64,000 bases of DNA from Siderastrea radians. Lineage: Eukaryota > Cnidaria > Anthozoa > Scleractinia > Rhizangiidae. This document shows, one piece after another, positions 31,819 to 45,114 of the stretch. A model generated the notes under the pieces. The model was not told where the DNA came from and did no database searches. It saw only the letters and a program-made list of their open reading frames with translations. The number at the start of each line of letters is the position of its first letter. The stretch's first letter is position 1. The stretch covers positions 38,936,336 through 39,000,335 of the forward strand of contig OZ024897.1 of NCBI GenBank assembly GCA_964017195.1, given 5' to 3'. The position numbers and the translations under genes are program-made.

Positions 31819-34800
31819 ATGAAGGCAACAAGGTAAGTTACTGAACTCCCACTAATTCAGTGCAAAGCTTAAATTTCCGGCCAAATTTTGTAACATTTTT
31901 AATTGGAACCGAACGACACTGCTGCAAAGCAATGCTTAGTAGCGTTCATTAGAATAACCACAACTCAAGTCTTTATCCATAGGTTAAAAGCCAACCTTAC
32001 GTAAGTCAAAAGTTACCAAAATGGGTTTAGGACAGTAATCACTAATTAATTGGTTCGAATAGTGCAATTGGAAATCAATTTTTGAACGCGTTTGCTCTCT
32101 GCGGCTTATAACGAGTTTTTAAAAATCTTTCACAATAAACTGCAACCGAAGATGGTGTTTAGACCAATACCTTAACTTCGAAACTTCAAAATACGTTATC
32201 ATGTTATGATATAGGCCACTGCAAGGAAGTGGTTATTGCTTGATAGTATTGACGTGGTACTTCCCTTCTTTTCCCCTTTTCAGCTTCTCTCTCGGGATTC
32301 TACTGATCGTTGGTGTTTATCAAGTTCGGCAAGCGTTATCTTCTGTAGCTGGAAGAGATTTACTGGAGACACTTTCGTTACCAAACTGCGATAACTTCTT
32401 TAAACGGTTAGTATGTGCCCAGCGTAAGTATCGTACGTTTGACGGGACGTGCAACAACCTGTGCAACGTTACCCGAGGAGCCATCTTCCGTCCACTGCAA
32501 CGATTGGATACCTTAGCCGAACCTACTGATTATGAACCAGGCTTTGAGCCTCGACGTGTAGCAGCCAATCCCAACAAAAATCTCACAAATGCTAGACAAG
32601 TTAGCGTAAACGTGTTTGAGGCTAATAATACCGCAAATATCAACGGGACACCTCCGGCTTTCACCCACCTGACAATGACCTGGGGACAATTCCTAGATCA
32701 TGACATTACCTTGACCGAGATGGAAGAGGTAGATTGTGGCAGCAACCAAAATGAACCGTGCCCACAAAGACCTGGATGCATTGGAATCGACATCCTCCCC
32801 GGCCAAGAACTGAGATTTAACCAAAGTGTACGGTGTATTAACCTTAGGACATCAGCTAGAGACGGAAATGGGGATCAGGTTGGTGAAATTTTGTTTTCTT
32901 GCAGAAACCGTCAGTATTAAGAAAAAGATTGTTCTTTATGAGGTTGAGACCGCGTGCAATCCAGCAGCTTGAGCGAGGCAGGTGGCTCATTAGGGTGGGC
33001 GCTTAGATGTGGCTTCTGCCCATCGCAGGATTACCCTTAGCACTTAGTTACGCTATCCTCACGGTTCCGTGATACCCCATCATACACCTGGATACAGCCT
33101 GGTAACATGGGGTAAAGGTTCTTGGCCAAGGAAACAACCCGACCCTGTGAAGAGACCAGCCACCGAACTTCCGATCACAACTTCAATGTACTAACCTCTA
33201 TAAGGAAAGCAAATAAAGAAGGCAGTGAAACCTTAAATACCAACTCATATCATCTCATACCATTTTCTCGTTATATTACAGGTAAACATAATAACCTCTT
33301 ATATAGACGCCTCACAAGTCTACGGGTCTAACATCAACTTAGCGACGAGGCTTCGCGCAAAAGGGGGACGTTTGGATGTTCGCCCATTTATAAACTCAGG
33401 AGGGGAGCCTATTCTTCCACCTGATCCAGAAACTTTCTGCAGAACTGTTAACCCACAAAACGAATCGTGCTTTCTTGCTGGTGACGCTAGATCAAATGAA
33501 AATCATGGTAAGATACATTTCAACTGGATTGATACCTGATGCGCCAATACCAGGTCCATTGCGTTAGCCCTGACTCGATCTAGAGATAAAATGATTAGTC
33601 AATATTCTCATCCCAGCCCGCTTCTACGTGATTAGAGTTGAACAGGGTCGTAATATCAGTTTCTTTCTGCTTCGCCCAACCCGCTGCACCGCACCTGACA
33701 TTTCATCGCGTATATCTCCTCAAAACTCACACGATGTGTTACCACGCCGAATTTAGAATTTAATGCGCATTTTTCCAAACCTTGTTAGACCCTTTTTTAG
33801 ACCCTGTGAACCTTTTTAAGACCAACCCAGTCTTTATCAGATGACGTTAGAAAGGTTTGCCGTTTGGAAGAGCAATTCAACATAAATATCAAGACTTTTC
33901 TCAACCCATGAAATAGATTCTAAAATTAATACACCATATTATTTGCTAAATCTTTACTTTTATTTTGTATATAGGTGTTTAATGTATCCATTTAACTCAA
34001 CTCAACGTTTTAGACATATATGTCTTGGATCAGATTGTGTTATTATCCGCAACGTTCTAATCTGGTGGAAATAAGTACATGTACTACATTTAGTGTATCA
34101 AAGTATTACACTTTCGCTGTAAATAAATTGTAATTCCTAACAATGATTATGTTGATTAACAGCTCTGACAACGATGCACCTCTTGTGGGTTCGCGAACAC
34201 AACCGTATAGCCAGAATTCTTCGTGTACTGAATCCAACATGGGGTGACGAGAGGTTGTTTCAAGAGACGCGTAAAATTGTAGCGGCAGAAGTACAGCATA
34301 TCACCTACAATGAGTGGCTTCCGGTGCTCTTCAGTGAAGCTGTGGTAAGAGCTGTCACGTGATAGGTACCTTTGCATTGATTTCGTCCACGCAACTGTTC
34401 CAGAAGGACTGTAAGATTGTAGTTGAAAACAACCACTGAACGGGATAAGCTCCTCGGCCGCTGTTGTCAGTTGCGAAGTGTTAAACGATCCACAGAAATT
34501 AGATCTCGTAAAGGCTATTAGTCCACAAATCTTTTTTCCACAAAAATTTACTTCGACTATCTATCAGAAATTTACTGCCATTTTGACAGTACACTAACTT
34601 CTCAACAGCTGCCTACACTTGAAAACAGCTAATAAATAAATAAGAATATGTTGTTGCCAAAGTTTTTTACTTCGTAAATTACAACTGCTGTGTTTAGTGA
34701 AAGCCTTGAAATTAGATCCTTCCAAAAGCTGTCAGTCTTTAAAAATCGCAAAAAAATTCAGTAGTCTTCATTTTAATTGCAGTTGACCAAATAGCCATTT

Positions 34801-37043
34801 AAAAGGTAGGCACAAAGGATGCAAATAAAATATTACCTCGCGGTTTAATAAAACACGGTCCAACATTTGACGACTGTGATGTTGGTTGAAAAGAACAGTA
34901 AGATCGCTACAAAGTCCTTATATATAGCAGAGCCTTAACATTTGTGTTTACTCGCTTATTGCAGAGGGAAAGAGAAGGTCTTTTGTTGGAGCCACCCGGT
35001 CAGTTCTTTGAAGGGTACGACCCAGCAAAGAACCCAGAAATGATCAACAGCTTCTCTACAGCAGCTCTGAGGATGGGCCACACTCTTATTAGGAATGAGT
35101 TTGACCTGCTGGACAGACAGTTTAGAGCACAAGGATTTAGCCAACCGAACATACCTGTTAAAGATTTTTATAACCCAGCAGTGTTTTTCCGAGAGGGAAA
35201 CAACCCATACGGAGGGATTTTGATAGGATTGGTTGGTTTTCCTGCTCAACAAGTTGATAAGTATGTGTCAGACAACGATATAGCGGGTTCATACGATATT
35301 ATAAACGTCGTTCGCTCTCAACTGAACTTCATATTAGACAATGATAACACCGCAACGTTTGGTCAGTTGCATGAGTTTCATCAAATGAAAACTTCGATGT
35401 TTGAAACGGGTCTAAGATCGGTCATGAAGCTTGGGAAGTAACCAAAAACCAAAGATTTACGTGATCACCGAGAAACATTAGCTTTTCTAAACAACAAGTT
35501 AAAATATGTCTCGGTGCTACAGGAGAAGAATTGGGGGGGGGGGGGGAGAGAGTTTCATTTTGAATATTACGTTTTCGATTCGAACTATTATTTTTGAATT
35601 ATCATTATTACATTACGGCTAGAATCCCTAGATACGCTCATAAAAAAAAAACCTCTTTTTCTCTCAGGTTCTTTGTTGAAGCCGTACGAGAGCAACTCAT
35701 TTTCGAGGGACCAACTTTTGATGGCACCGTTGGTGACCTTACTGCCATAAACATGCAGCGTGGCCGAGATCATGGCTTACCAGGCTACGTCAAGTTCCGT
35801 CAAGCTTGCGGTGCAAAACCAGCAAAGTTTTTCCCTGACCTTTTGGACACAATATCACAGGACCAGATAAACAGACTGAAAAGGGTTTACGCCAATGTCG
35901 AAGACATCGATTTATTTGCAGGCGGCATCAGTGAGTTCCCAACAGAAGGAAGCGTGCTTGGATTCACCTTCACTTGCATTCTAACACAGCAGTTTAAACT
36001 TTTGCGCGCTGGTGACCGCTTTTGGTACGAGAGAGACCAACCAACCTCGTTCACAGCTGCTCAGCTAGCCCAGATACGAAAAGCAACGATCGCTCGAGTA
36101 ATATGTGACAACGCTGACGGTGTGGTCTTTATTCAGAAGAGAGCCATGGAAAGAAGAACCGGCACCAACGGTAACAATCCTGCCTTTTTCTGCGAAGATT
36201 TGGATTTTGTCGACTTGAACGTGTTTGAGGAGGGTGAGAGTCTTTTTTTCCTTTTCCTTATTTGCATTGACTTAACCGCAAGATCAGAATGGCTCTCGTT
36301 GTTTAATGATATTGGCACAAAAACACAGGAATTCAAACGACCAACATCCTGAGAAATTAAGGTGTTGCGTGAGTTTTGGTTGAATACTACGTTTTTCTAA
36401 CGTTTCGGCATTTTCCCTTTATTATCACTGCGAACTGTGGTGAAAGCAGTGCAAAAAAATGTCAAGATTCTCGAGGTCTGTAAAGCAAAGCCCGTAGATC
36501 TTTCAGATCACAAAGAGAATTTTAAAAAAAAGGCTTTCATAACGTTCAGTTATGAAGAAGTAGGATGGGCCAAATTTGACAAATTAAGGAAACGTATGCA
36601 GTTAATAATAACTGACAGGTAAAATTTATAAATACAATATACTCTACTTCATTATAACGTCTGATATTTGAGCTGAGGCTCAGTCGGGACTAAACACCTC
36701 ATTGTTTTGGTAAGTTAAGGCTGAAAATGTCCTTGAGGTGTTCTCAGGTTGAATGATAAAGACATGACGGGCAAACCTTAACGGAGAAAGAAAAACAGAG
36801 TTACCATACTTACTCTAGTATTTGGGGCTCAATTGGAGTCAGACATATTAACTCAGTTCAATTTTTTACCTTGAACTATATCATTATCTAAACGTGCATT
36901 TAAGTTTCAATCATTTCAATCAATTCAAAAAAGGTGTACAGGCTAACCCTAAATAACAAGTTTTATTGGTGTTTTCTTTCATAGAAGAATCAGAGGAGGG
37001 AGAAAGTGAACCGTCTCCTGGTGATGCGTCCATTGGTGCTTAA
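31819..37043 (+). CDS. Secreted animal heme peroxidase (peroxidasin/myeloperoxidase family), gene A
   Basis: Seven coding exons join in frame to 645 residues: 31,819-31,832, 32,284-32,878, 33,282-33,507, 34,163-34,344, 34,965-35,260, 35,668-36,233 and 36,985-37,043. All introns are GT-AG. Residues 1 to about 22 form a signal peptide (MKATS then [14 protein letters not shown]), split by intron 1. By analogy to myeloperoxidase, [13 protein letters not shown] holds the distal His144 and haem-linked Asp143, GDARSNE holds catalytic Arg273 and Glu276, and MGHTLIRN holds proximal His378. [18 protein letters not shown] and FWYER are further family motifs. The last exon is a short acidic/serine tail. 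No Ig or LRR domains are present, so it is a single-domain peroxidase rather than a full peroxidasin. It should oxidise substrates with hydrogen peroxide outside the cell; the substrate is unknown. Confidence 0.92.
32940..33180 (-). mobile_element. Degenerate SINE in intron 2 of gene A
   Basis: GGGTAAAGGTTCTTGGCCAA and nearby CATCATACACCTGG resemble the SINEs at 37.8 and 40.1 kb but are strongly diverged. Matching sequence lies in the equivalent intron of gene B (49,340-49,680). Confidence 0.55.
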
Positions 37044-37764
37044 AACATTCCTTGGTTTTCTTGGTAAAAGAGACTTCTAGAAGTCGTATAATTTGAAGTT
37101 GCACCAGCCTGACCAAATAGTAAAGACTTTTGCTGTAAGCTTTAAAACAACGACCCGTCTTTTTTTAATAGTGTTCGCGAGTGGTGCAAGTCATTGTACT
37201 GTTTTTTTCACGCCAGCATTTAAGCTTGGCACAAACTACTCTTATTCAGTCTAATTTTTTGCTACCTGTTGTGAAACAAAAGCTCACAAAATTTCAAGTG
37301 TTTTAAAAAAAAAAGCTGTCTTTACTTATTAAGGATGCTCAACGTAAAGAGTGCCAGACAAAGAAAAGATAGCGATCGCTTTGGTTATTTCCACCAGGCT
37401 TATTCTACATCTACATTTATTAAGTTGATAACATCGTTTAAGACATCACATCAACTATATAAAAAATAGATACAAAATAAAAATGTAAATAAGATATAAA
37501 AATACTTAGTTACTATTTACTTGTTTACAAGCTTCCCTAAATTTAATTTAAAATTCGATAATGACTTGCAGTTCACTAAGTCAGCGGGCAGTGAGTTCCA
37601 CTCTGTTATTGATCTAGGAAAAAAAGAAAACTTAAAAACGTCCTTAGATACTCCAGTCCTGCAAGCGTTGGTTCTCATAATCATTAACAATTCATGTAAC
37701 GTTTATGTTGCTTGAAATAAAATTTAAAGGAAACTTTCGCTGGGAAAGAGAGTGTTACTTTGCT

Positions 37765-38075
37765 TTGGTAAGGTAAGGTAAAGTCGCCCATGAGCCAGGG
37801 AGGCCCACACGGCCGGAGCTTATCCCCGTTTCTGTAGCATGAAGCAACTGAGAGTACTGCTACTCCCCCCTCCCCCCCCCCCCGCCTGGATGGGATGCTA
37901 GTCCATCGCAGGGTTACCCCAGTAGTATTTAATCGCCTGGGTGGGGAGAGACGATGTAGGGTAAAGTTTCTTGTCTAAGGAAACAACACGATGGCAGTGA
38001 CTGGGCCTCGAACCACGGACCTTCAGATTTGAGGTCCAACGCGCTAAACACTACACGCCTGCGCCCTCATTACTT
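37765..38075 (-). mobile_element. tRNA-derived SINE
   Basis: On the minus strand an A-box-like TTTAGCGCGTTGG and a B-box GGTTCGAGGCC (38,004-38,014) mark a tRNA-like head. The body matches the copy at 40,110-40,370 (TTTCTTGTCTAAGGAAACAA, GAGGCCCACACGGCCGGAGC). A C-run lies in the body. Confidence 0.8.
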
Positions 38076-38262
38076 TTACAGCATGAACTCGAGAAAACTT
38101 TTTTTTTTTTTTTATAAAAACATGATTTTTTAGCTGAGGCTGGGCCAGGCTCGTCTGCTTGTTCCTATTTTTTCTGGCGCTTCAAGACAAAAAGACACCT
38201 CATATTTCATGGTATAACGTTTCCGTTAAGCAATCATCATGGGCGGAGAAGACTATAGACAG

Positions 38263-38475
38263 GTGCGTTTCTCAAAAGCCCCAAAAAGCCATTTGTAAAA
38301 TATGATCCACTCATTCTACAAAGCTGTTTAACATTTTAACATGTCTTTAAGATGAGAAGTGTTTAACTAACAGCGAAGCTTCACGCTTAGAACTGTCTTT
38401 GTTTACAAGATACAGTGTGAATTATCTTACCCGAAATCGACCCGAAAAGTGTCGGGGTTTTTGAGAAACGCCCAC
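38263..38475. mobile_element. MITE-like element with inverted ends
   Basis: GTGCGTTTCTCAAAAGCCCC at the left faces GGGGTTTTTGAGAAACGCCC at the right, about 170 bp apart. There is no coding potential. The target duplication is unclear. Confidence 0.65.
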
Positions 38476-39315
38476 CAGCCCCGGGGAGGAGTACTCCCAT
38501 ATTTAAGTAATGTGGGAATGTGCCGCTCACGAGCGTTTCAGGCTGAAGGCTCCCGATCCAGTTAAAGCCCGCGTTATATCTTAGCAGCGGTAGAATTTTG
38601 AGAGGAGTCCGATGGCCCTAAGAGCATCTTGTGTTCGACCTCGTGAGGATGTAGTTTTCCGTTCGCCTCGAAACGTTGTTGTGTTTCTTCGTTCTGCCAC
38701 TGAATTTGACTATGTTTGTGTCGAGAAAAGATGGCAAAATTGTCTTCTAGTAGAGGTTTCCTTGCTGGGAGGTTTAAGTTTTATTTTAGGATTGCGAATT
38801 TGGAATGACAGGCTTCTTATTTGGCCTTTTCACTAAGTATTCACTTTGTGTTCGAGAGGGACTTCGACTGAGTTTACATTGTGACAGCTCAAAATTGATC
38901 CAGTTGCCACAGGCCGATTTCACGTTAAAACGTCTTCGTGTTTGCCAAAGAGTACTTTTGGTCAATGGAAAAGTACGGGGGTGACCTTCGCCGATGACAA
39001 GATGGCTCAAGAGATGATTTGCTCGAAGGCGGCTTCGCAAATATTTGCAGAACGATAACCACCTCTTTTAGTCCTGGCACTGCACATCGAAGGGTGCTAA
39101 CCAGAAATTCCTGTTATTCAGTAGAAGGTTGATGACATGGTCTCAGTTTACAGCTATTTCGAATTTTCGAGAGACAAGTGTTTTACAGTTTGCGAAGAAA
39201 GTTATCAGCGTTTTACGCGACGTGGTTTGGTGTTATGAAATTTAGTTGTGATGACGCCGATGGTGGCGGTTTTGTGCCATCCCAGTGGAAAAATTTGACA
39301 GTTGCCACAGGTTAG

Positions 39316-39515
39316 NNNNNNNNNNNNNNNNNNNNNNNNNNNNNNNNNNNNNNNNNNNNNNNNNNNNNNNNNNNNNNNNNNNNNNNNNNNNNNNNNNNNN
39401 NNNNNNNNNNNNNNNNNNNNNNNNNNNNNNNNNNNNNNNNNNNNNNNNNNNNNNNNNNNNNNNNNNNNNNNNNNNNNNNNNNNNNNNNNNNNNNNNNNNN
39501 NNNNNNNNNNNNNNN
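39316..39515. other. Assembly gap
   Basis: Exactly 200 Ns, probably a fixed-size placeholder. CAGTTGCCACAGG occurs just before it (39,299) and again near 38,900, so a collapsed repeat may lie at the gap. Confidence 0.98.
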
Positions 39516-40109
39516 GAAAGATAAACTAACTAGATCAGCTTCTTGAAAATACGGCTATAGTCTGAGCAGGGTTTATTTTAGTAGTTCCCCTTTAATAAGT
39601 TCCTTGTCTGACTTTACCTATTTATGTAGATAAAACCAATTTAGTATCCAAAGAACCTCTTACTTGTGATATTAGCAACCCCGGGTTTTAATGACCTAAT
39701 TATAATTTTACATAACATACCCTTACGGTTTTGCCATCTATAATAAGAAACACGTGAAATCTAAGGTGTAGCCTGTGAATAGGCTCCGCGCGCGCGGTGG
39801 GGGAAATAACGCAAAAAAAATCGGCGAGCGAAAGAGCCGTTGGCAGACCGCAAAAGTGCCACAGGCTCGCTTCGCTCGCCAATCGTTACTAGAGAGATAT
39901 GTGTTATTTTCCCCACCTCGGAGCCTAGCTGTTCATAGGTTATCTAAGATGATGTAATGACATAAACAGAATATTTCCTGTTCTTCTTGACCGAAAGATA
40001 ATACCCACGAAAAGAATTTGAAATGATTGAATAACGAATTTTGCTAGTCTTAGTTCTGGCTATCACGCTCTGACTTCAAAATGAGTCTTTTCAGGTCACA
40101 TGTCATAAT

Positions 40110-40370
40110 GGGGGGGGGGGGGGGGCGGCAAAGTCGCACAAGAGCCAAGGAGGCCCACACGGCCGGAGCTTATCCCGTTTTCTGTAGTGTTACCCCCAGC
40201 AGTATGTCGCCGGTACCCATTTATACACCTGGTTGGAGAGAGACAATGTGGGGCAAAGTTTCTTGTCTAAGGAAACAACACCATGATAGGGACTGGGCGT
40301 CGAACCACTGACCCTCATGTCTGAAGTCCAACGCGCTAACCACTACACCACTGTGCCCCACCCACGAATG
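40110..40370 (-). mobile_element. tRNA-derived SINE, second copy
   Basis: On the minus strand the head reads GGTGTAGTGGTTAGCGCGTT (A box), with B box GGTTCGACGCC at 40,296-40,306. The body matches the 37.8 kb copy. Confidence 0.85.
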
Positions 40371-43300
40371 TCATAATAGTTAATGATTAAACAACATTCT
40401 AAGTAAGAAAATAGGGGTGTTCATTGCAAGCACGCTATCTAACTAATGCACGGCTGGATAAGTATAAAGCAACTTTAATCTCTCCACAGATGAATTCTTT
40501 AAGAGGTAAACCTCGAAAATTAGTTAGCTTGGCCTCTTTAGAGTTTACTTTCAATTTTTTCCAGAAAGTAAGGTAGAAGGAAATAAAAAAGAGGGCAAAA
40601 TTCACTTACTGAGAAGCAGTTCAAGATCGGGAGCATTTTTTAGGTTTGGGACCTAGGAAATCAAGTCCTTTAATCATGCTAGGTTACAATGAGTCGGAGA
40701 TATCTTGCTTAAAGTTCAAGAAATTATGTTATTGGAAAAAAACATTCTTAAAGATAAGGGAACCGATTTTTTATCCACAGTTTATACACAGTTTATCCGT
40801 TGCTCATTATCCTAAACCTATTGTCAAATTAAAGTTTCCACACTAAAATACAGCTGAATGGTAATTCGATGCAAAAACCATCGTTTCTGTGAGATCTGGG
40901 TCATATTTTCAGTGTCGGTTAAAACTCGGACCTCAGGACTCTCTCCTCAGTCACTGGTGTTCCTCCACAATAGTACCAGATGCCATTTTAAAGAGAGGCG
41001 GGTAAGGGAGGGGGGTAATGTTCTTATTGGGGTTTGTTTGTGAGCATTAAATAAATGCAAGCAATTGTTGCTATGTAAAAAGTCACATACTGCTGATTAT
41101 ATTTCTTAATTCCACTGCTTTAATGCTGGAAATCGGGTGAGGTTATTTCAAGACAGCATTCCCAAGTCCTTAAAATTACAATTTTGCCTTTTAAAAAGGT
41201 GACTTTTGCAACCAAACATCACCTTCCTTTAGTGTAAGACCACCTTAAGCCAGTGGTATTCTCCTGCAGTTGTGATCTACTGTGGGCTCAAAAACGAACC
41301 CGCACCAAATTGTCATCCTACGGATCGGGTTTTCAGCACGCAATCGATTGAGGCATTGTATGTAAACCCGAGAGAAAGGTGCAAATTCAAGTTTTGAAGA
41401 GTTTGAATGTAACGTCACAACAGCCCTACCTCTTGAGGAAGTTTAGTTTAATCTGCTGTGCTGTCTGTTAGCGTTTTTGCAAAAACTTGGTGGAGGGAGA
41501 CGATAAAGAATAGTGTTGCAAAAAGGTACCAATTCATGGGAAATTTTAGTCTACTTTATTATATTACTGACACCGTGTTATGTTGCCGAATGAGCTCCCA
41601 GAACTGCTTTAAACCCATCAAGACGAAATCTTGTCCTTAAAGTGACGGTTATAAATGTGCAATCGAAATACTTGAGTAGAACGTTCTAGAAAACGTTCTT
41701 ATCTTATGAAATTTGTCTTTAATCTTCGAAATTGTTTTTCCTGGCCACAATAATTAGCCAAAACAAAATACAGTTTTTCAAGTTGTAAGGTGTTTGTTTT
41801 TGGTTTGATTTGTTGTGTTGTTTTCTCGTTTTACATGGAACACAAATAACATGTCAAATCACTTTGCTAATATTGCATTGCCTCACAATGTTGTTATAAT
41901 TACATATGTTGAAATAATGATATTTGAAAGCAGGTTTTCGATTAACTTTTTATTAAAATATATTAAATCAGTATTTAACAGTTTGACAGTTTGACAGTTT
42001 GATGCAAAACATTTTGCGTGTTATAGCGGAGGTGTTTTGCGGGCCAAAGGTCCGCAGAGCGGGGCACCATACTCATAGAGCATGCGATCATTATAAATCA
42101 TGGTCACGACGTCACATGACCGTACGACGTACCGTGTACGATACTTCATGTAATGTCCGCATTTTGGGAACAACTTTATGGTTCGCGGATGACCACAATT
42201 CGAGCTCAATTCAGAGATCGCGGATGATCAGATTTGCTCCGGGATTCCCCCAGACGTTCGCGCCTTCGGCACTCATGTTATAGAAAAACGATCACGATTT
42301 TTCCTAGGTCGGCCCCTGTTGAGGAGATTCTCTTAACTACTAATATTATTACTAATACTGTGTACTAATAGGCCATTGAAATAGTACGTGTAAATGATGT
42401 TGTATGATCGTATAAAGGGAAAAACAGTAATAAAAGCGAAAACAACATATGTAAGCTATTCATTTTGTCCATTATGCGGAAATCATAAAATTGAAAACCG
42501 TAAAAAGTGTAATAAGTTTTTGAAAATGAATACTCAGGATAACGAACCCTCACTAAATTTGCTTGTTAGAGTCTCTCATATGTGAACTTATATTTTTCTT
42601 GTGTGCCAAGAAAATTTTGAGGTTTTGTTCTGTACTGTTGCCAGTGGCTATAAATGCTCGGTTTAAGTTTTGATTGTTTTGCTAGGGAGGTCGGGTGGGA
42701 GTTTAAAGCTGAAAATATGAGGGCTGTAGCCGAAATTTGGAGGTTTTTAATTCTAGTGGCTCACACATTAACTCCAGCTTGTTAGGGCCGTCTTTGTTAA
42801 ACCACAGATTTTCTTGTTGCTCGGGCAACGCACGAGCTTGGTTCTGCATCTCGCGCGGAAAATTACATTGCTCATAATGCGCAGGCCCAAAAGAAGTGTC
42901 TCCAATTTTCCTTTAATTGTTCTGACGAATACAAGCGAACTGTTAGCAAAGGTACACGTAGCTGTGCCGAGGTCATGTCGCTGGTAATCGAGGATTGCAA
43001 AAGCCCATACGATTTGATATGTTATATGTTCGGACAATTTTCGGGTATTCTCGCCAAGCAGTCGGCCAATGCACGTGGGAACAGACAAGCGACTTTTTCA
43101 TCAACGCTCCAGCTTGGGGCATTCCTCGTCGAATCGGCGGGCAAGATGACATAGAAATGCGGGGAAGAATACGTAAATTGTTTACTTTTTTTGACCTGCC
43201 ATCTGTTTTCTACTTGCGAGTTCCTTTTTCTTAGCTTCATTAGTGCAAGGCATTTGACTTACAACCTACTGACATTAAGCAAAGTGTTCGTGAATTAGCA

Positions 43301-44226
43301 GATATGCGTGTTAGGTGAAGCAAATACAGGCAAATCTTGTCTCGTAAGCAGGCTCAAAGCAACTAGATCTGAATAACGCTAAATGTACCTCGGTTTCAAA
43401 ATGTACAATGAATTTGGAGAATTTTGACACCAAATTTGTCAGGATTTGCGAAGATTTTCTCGGCAAATTGGCACTTAAGTGTATTGGCACGGAAGTATTC
43501 TTTCATTAACTATTAATTATGTCATTAACTATTTAGTTTTGAGGTCGATTGCGTAAAGAAATAAGCAACCTTTACCTGTCTAAAACCAGTTCCAAGGGAG
43601 CAAACATGTAAGTCAATACTTGGCAATTATTTTGTGTACGTGCTGAATGAAAATTTACGAAAACAGTGACTTAGACTGGAAACTTATTTACCCTTATATT
43701 TTTCGTGTTTTGTTTGGTTAAAGCATTATTACGACCCTCGTTTAGGTTTATGGTTGAATCGGAGTAAATGTTAACGTTCATTCCGGCAGGGAAGAGAGTT
43801 TGATACAGTATATTCTCCTTTATCACGTGGTTGGTTTTCAACTGACGAGAAATTTTTCTTGACTGTCTGGACTCTTGGACTTGACTTAAGAGTAAGTGCG
43901 AAGTTTTGTATCACATGACAATCAACCATTTGCTTAGCCCTTAAGAAGCATGTTTTGAAATAAAAGATGTTGAAGTCATGGGAATAGCTTTGAAGTCTAG
44001 TCCACCTATTTTCTTTCACACATCACGTAAGTTTTTTGCCCGAGCTAAAAGTGATTCTTGTTATTACTAGGCCTACGTGGACTACGAGGGCTTCCGACCA
44101 TTCTCATGCGGGTCATGACACGAGCAAGCTTACAGTCAGTAAAAGCGACTTTTCCAACACCTTAGCGAATAAAGCCGATTATAGCCAAGAGGTATCAAGA
44201 GGGTAAACTCTTGCTCTAGCTCCGTG

Positions 44227-44253
44227 GAATGGCATACCACTGGTATGCCATTC
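44227..44253. repeat. Perfect 13-bp palindrome
   Basis: GAATGGCATACCA and TGGTATGCCATTC are exact complements separated by a single C. No surrounding context explains it. Confidence 0.8.
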
Positions 44254-45114
44254 AGTGTCAGTTCACAAAATAACAACAAAAGTTTCGTCCGACTCCGTTC
44301 TAAAAACAGGTCAATCACTTTGACGCGAAAAATCAGTTAAGCGAAGAACTTTTTTAACGGTAATATCATTAATTGTAATATCAGCCGATCATCTTACTAT
44401 TGTTTATCACAAGTTCGATTCTAGATGAATGATAAAACTTGGGGTTGATTATTCAGCGAGGTAGCTTTTTCTGTTAGGTTTGCCTGGGCAGAGATGCCCT
44501 GTTTCATCACATTTTGTATTCCTTGGCCAGTGATAAACGTGAAAAGTTATATTTCCTATTGGCTGACTGCTGACAGGTCGAGGGGGGAAGGGGAGATGGA
44601 AGGGCGGGGAAGAGAGGCGTCACCCGGAGCTCAAAACCCTTTCCTGTTTCGTATCAAGACTGAACAAATAAAAAGCCCTCTTTTAGACGAAACTTTGTCC
44701 TGGAAGAAACAAAGCCAACAAAATTTCATACTTAACAACCTCTTGGGATGCACTTTATTATTCAATAATCTATCCCTGTCATCATTATTGCAACATTATA
44801 TAAATTATGTTGGTCATCTACTTATACAAGACAAACCTTTAACGTGATGCAAATTTGCAAAAGCGAAATAAGAAGTAAACGATTTCTTCCTCCTCGTTCT
44901 AAGCGTAACCCCTTAACATCTCTGGTCGACAAGGCAAAAATATGTAGTGCATTTCACACCAGCAGGCGAAATAAATTGAAACAATGCCGAAGAGGCAGCT
45001 TGCTACTAAAATATGCATGACTTGCTGAAGATAGATCAACAACAAATACCTGTTGTTAAAGTAAAATATTTTAGCATGTCCCAGTCTCAACTAAGAGGGA
45101 AACCAGGGAATGTC

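Larger units (their letters stand above)
28200..37043 (+). repeat. Segmental inverted duplication, copy A
   Basis: This block matches 45,115-59,500 in opposite orientation. Paired landmarks keep a nearly constant coordinate sum upstream of the genes (28,425+59,405; 28,840+58,960; 29,480+58,160; 29,975+57,620; 30,370+57,300). The duplication includes the promoter, the untranslated exon and all coding exons of the peroxidase. Confidence 0.85.
37044..45114. other. Interval between the convergent peroxidase genes
   Basis: No gene is supported. It contains two SINEs, a MITE, a 200-N gap, homopolymer tracts (C-run near 37,870, T-run near 38,098, G-run near 40,112) and a short perfect palindrome at 44,227. 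A GC-richer part at 38,580-39,300 may be exonic but is cut by the gap. Confidence 0.5.

Noticed and set aside
38612..38836. Short ORF near the gap as a first exon
   Set aside because: The frame is open but has no recognisable domain or clear splice donor, and the sequence is cut by the 200-N gap, so it cannot be supported.
40290..40370. tRNA gene on the minus strand
   Set aside because: A and B boxes are present, but the sequence continues into a repeated body shared with 37.8 kb, so it is a SINE head.
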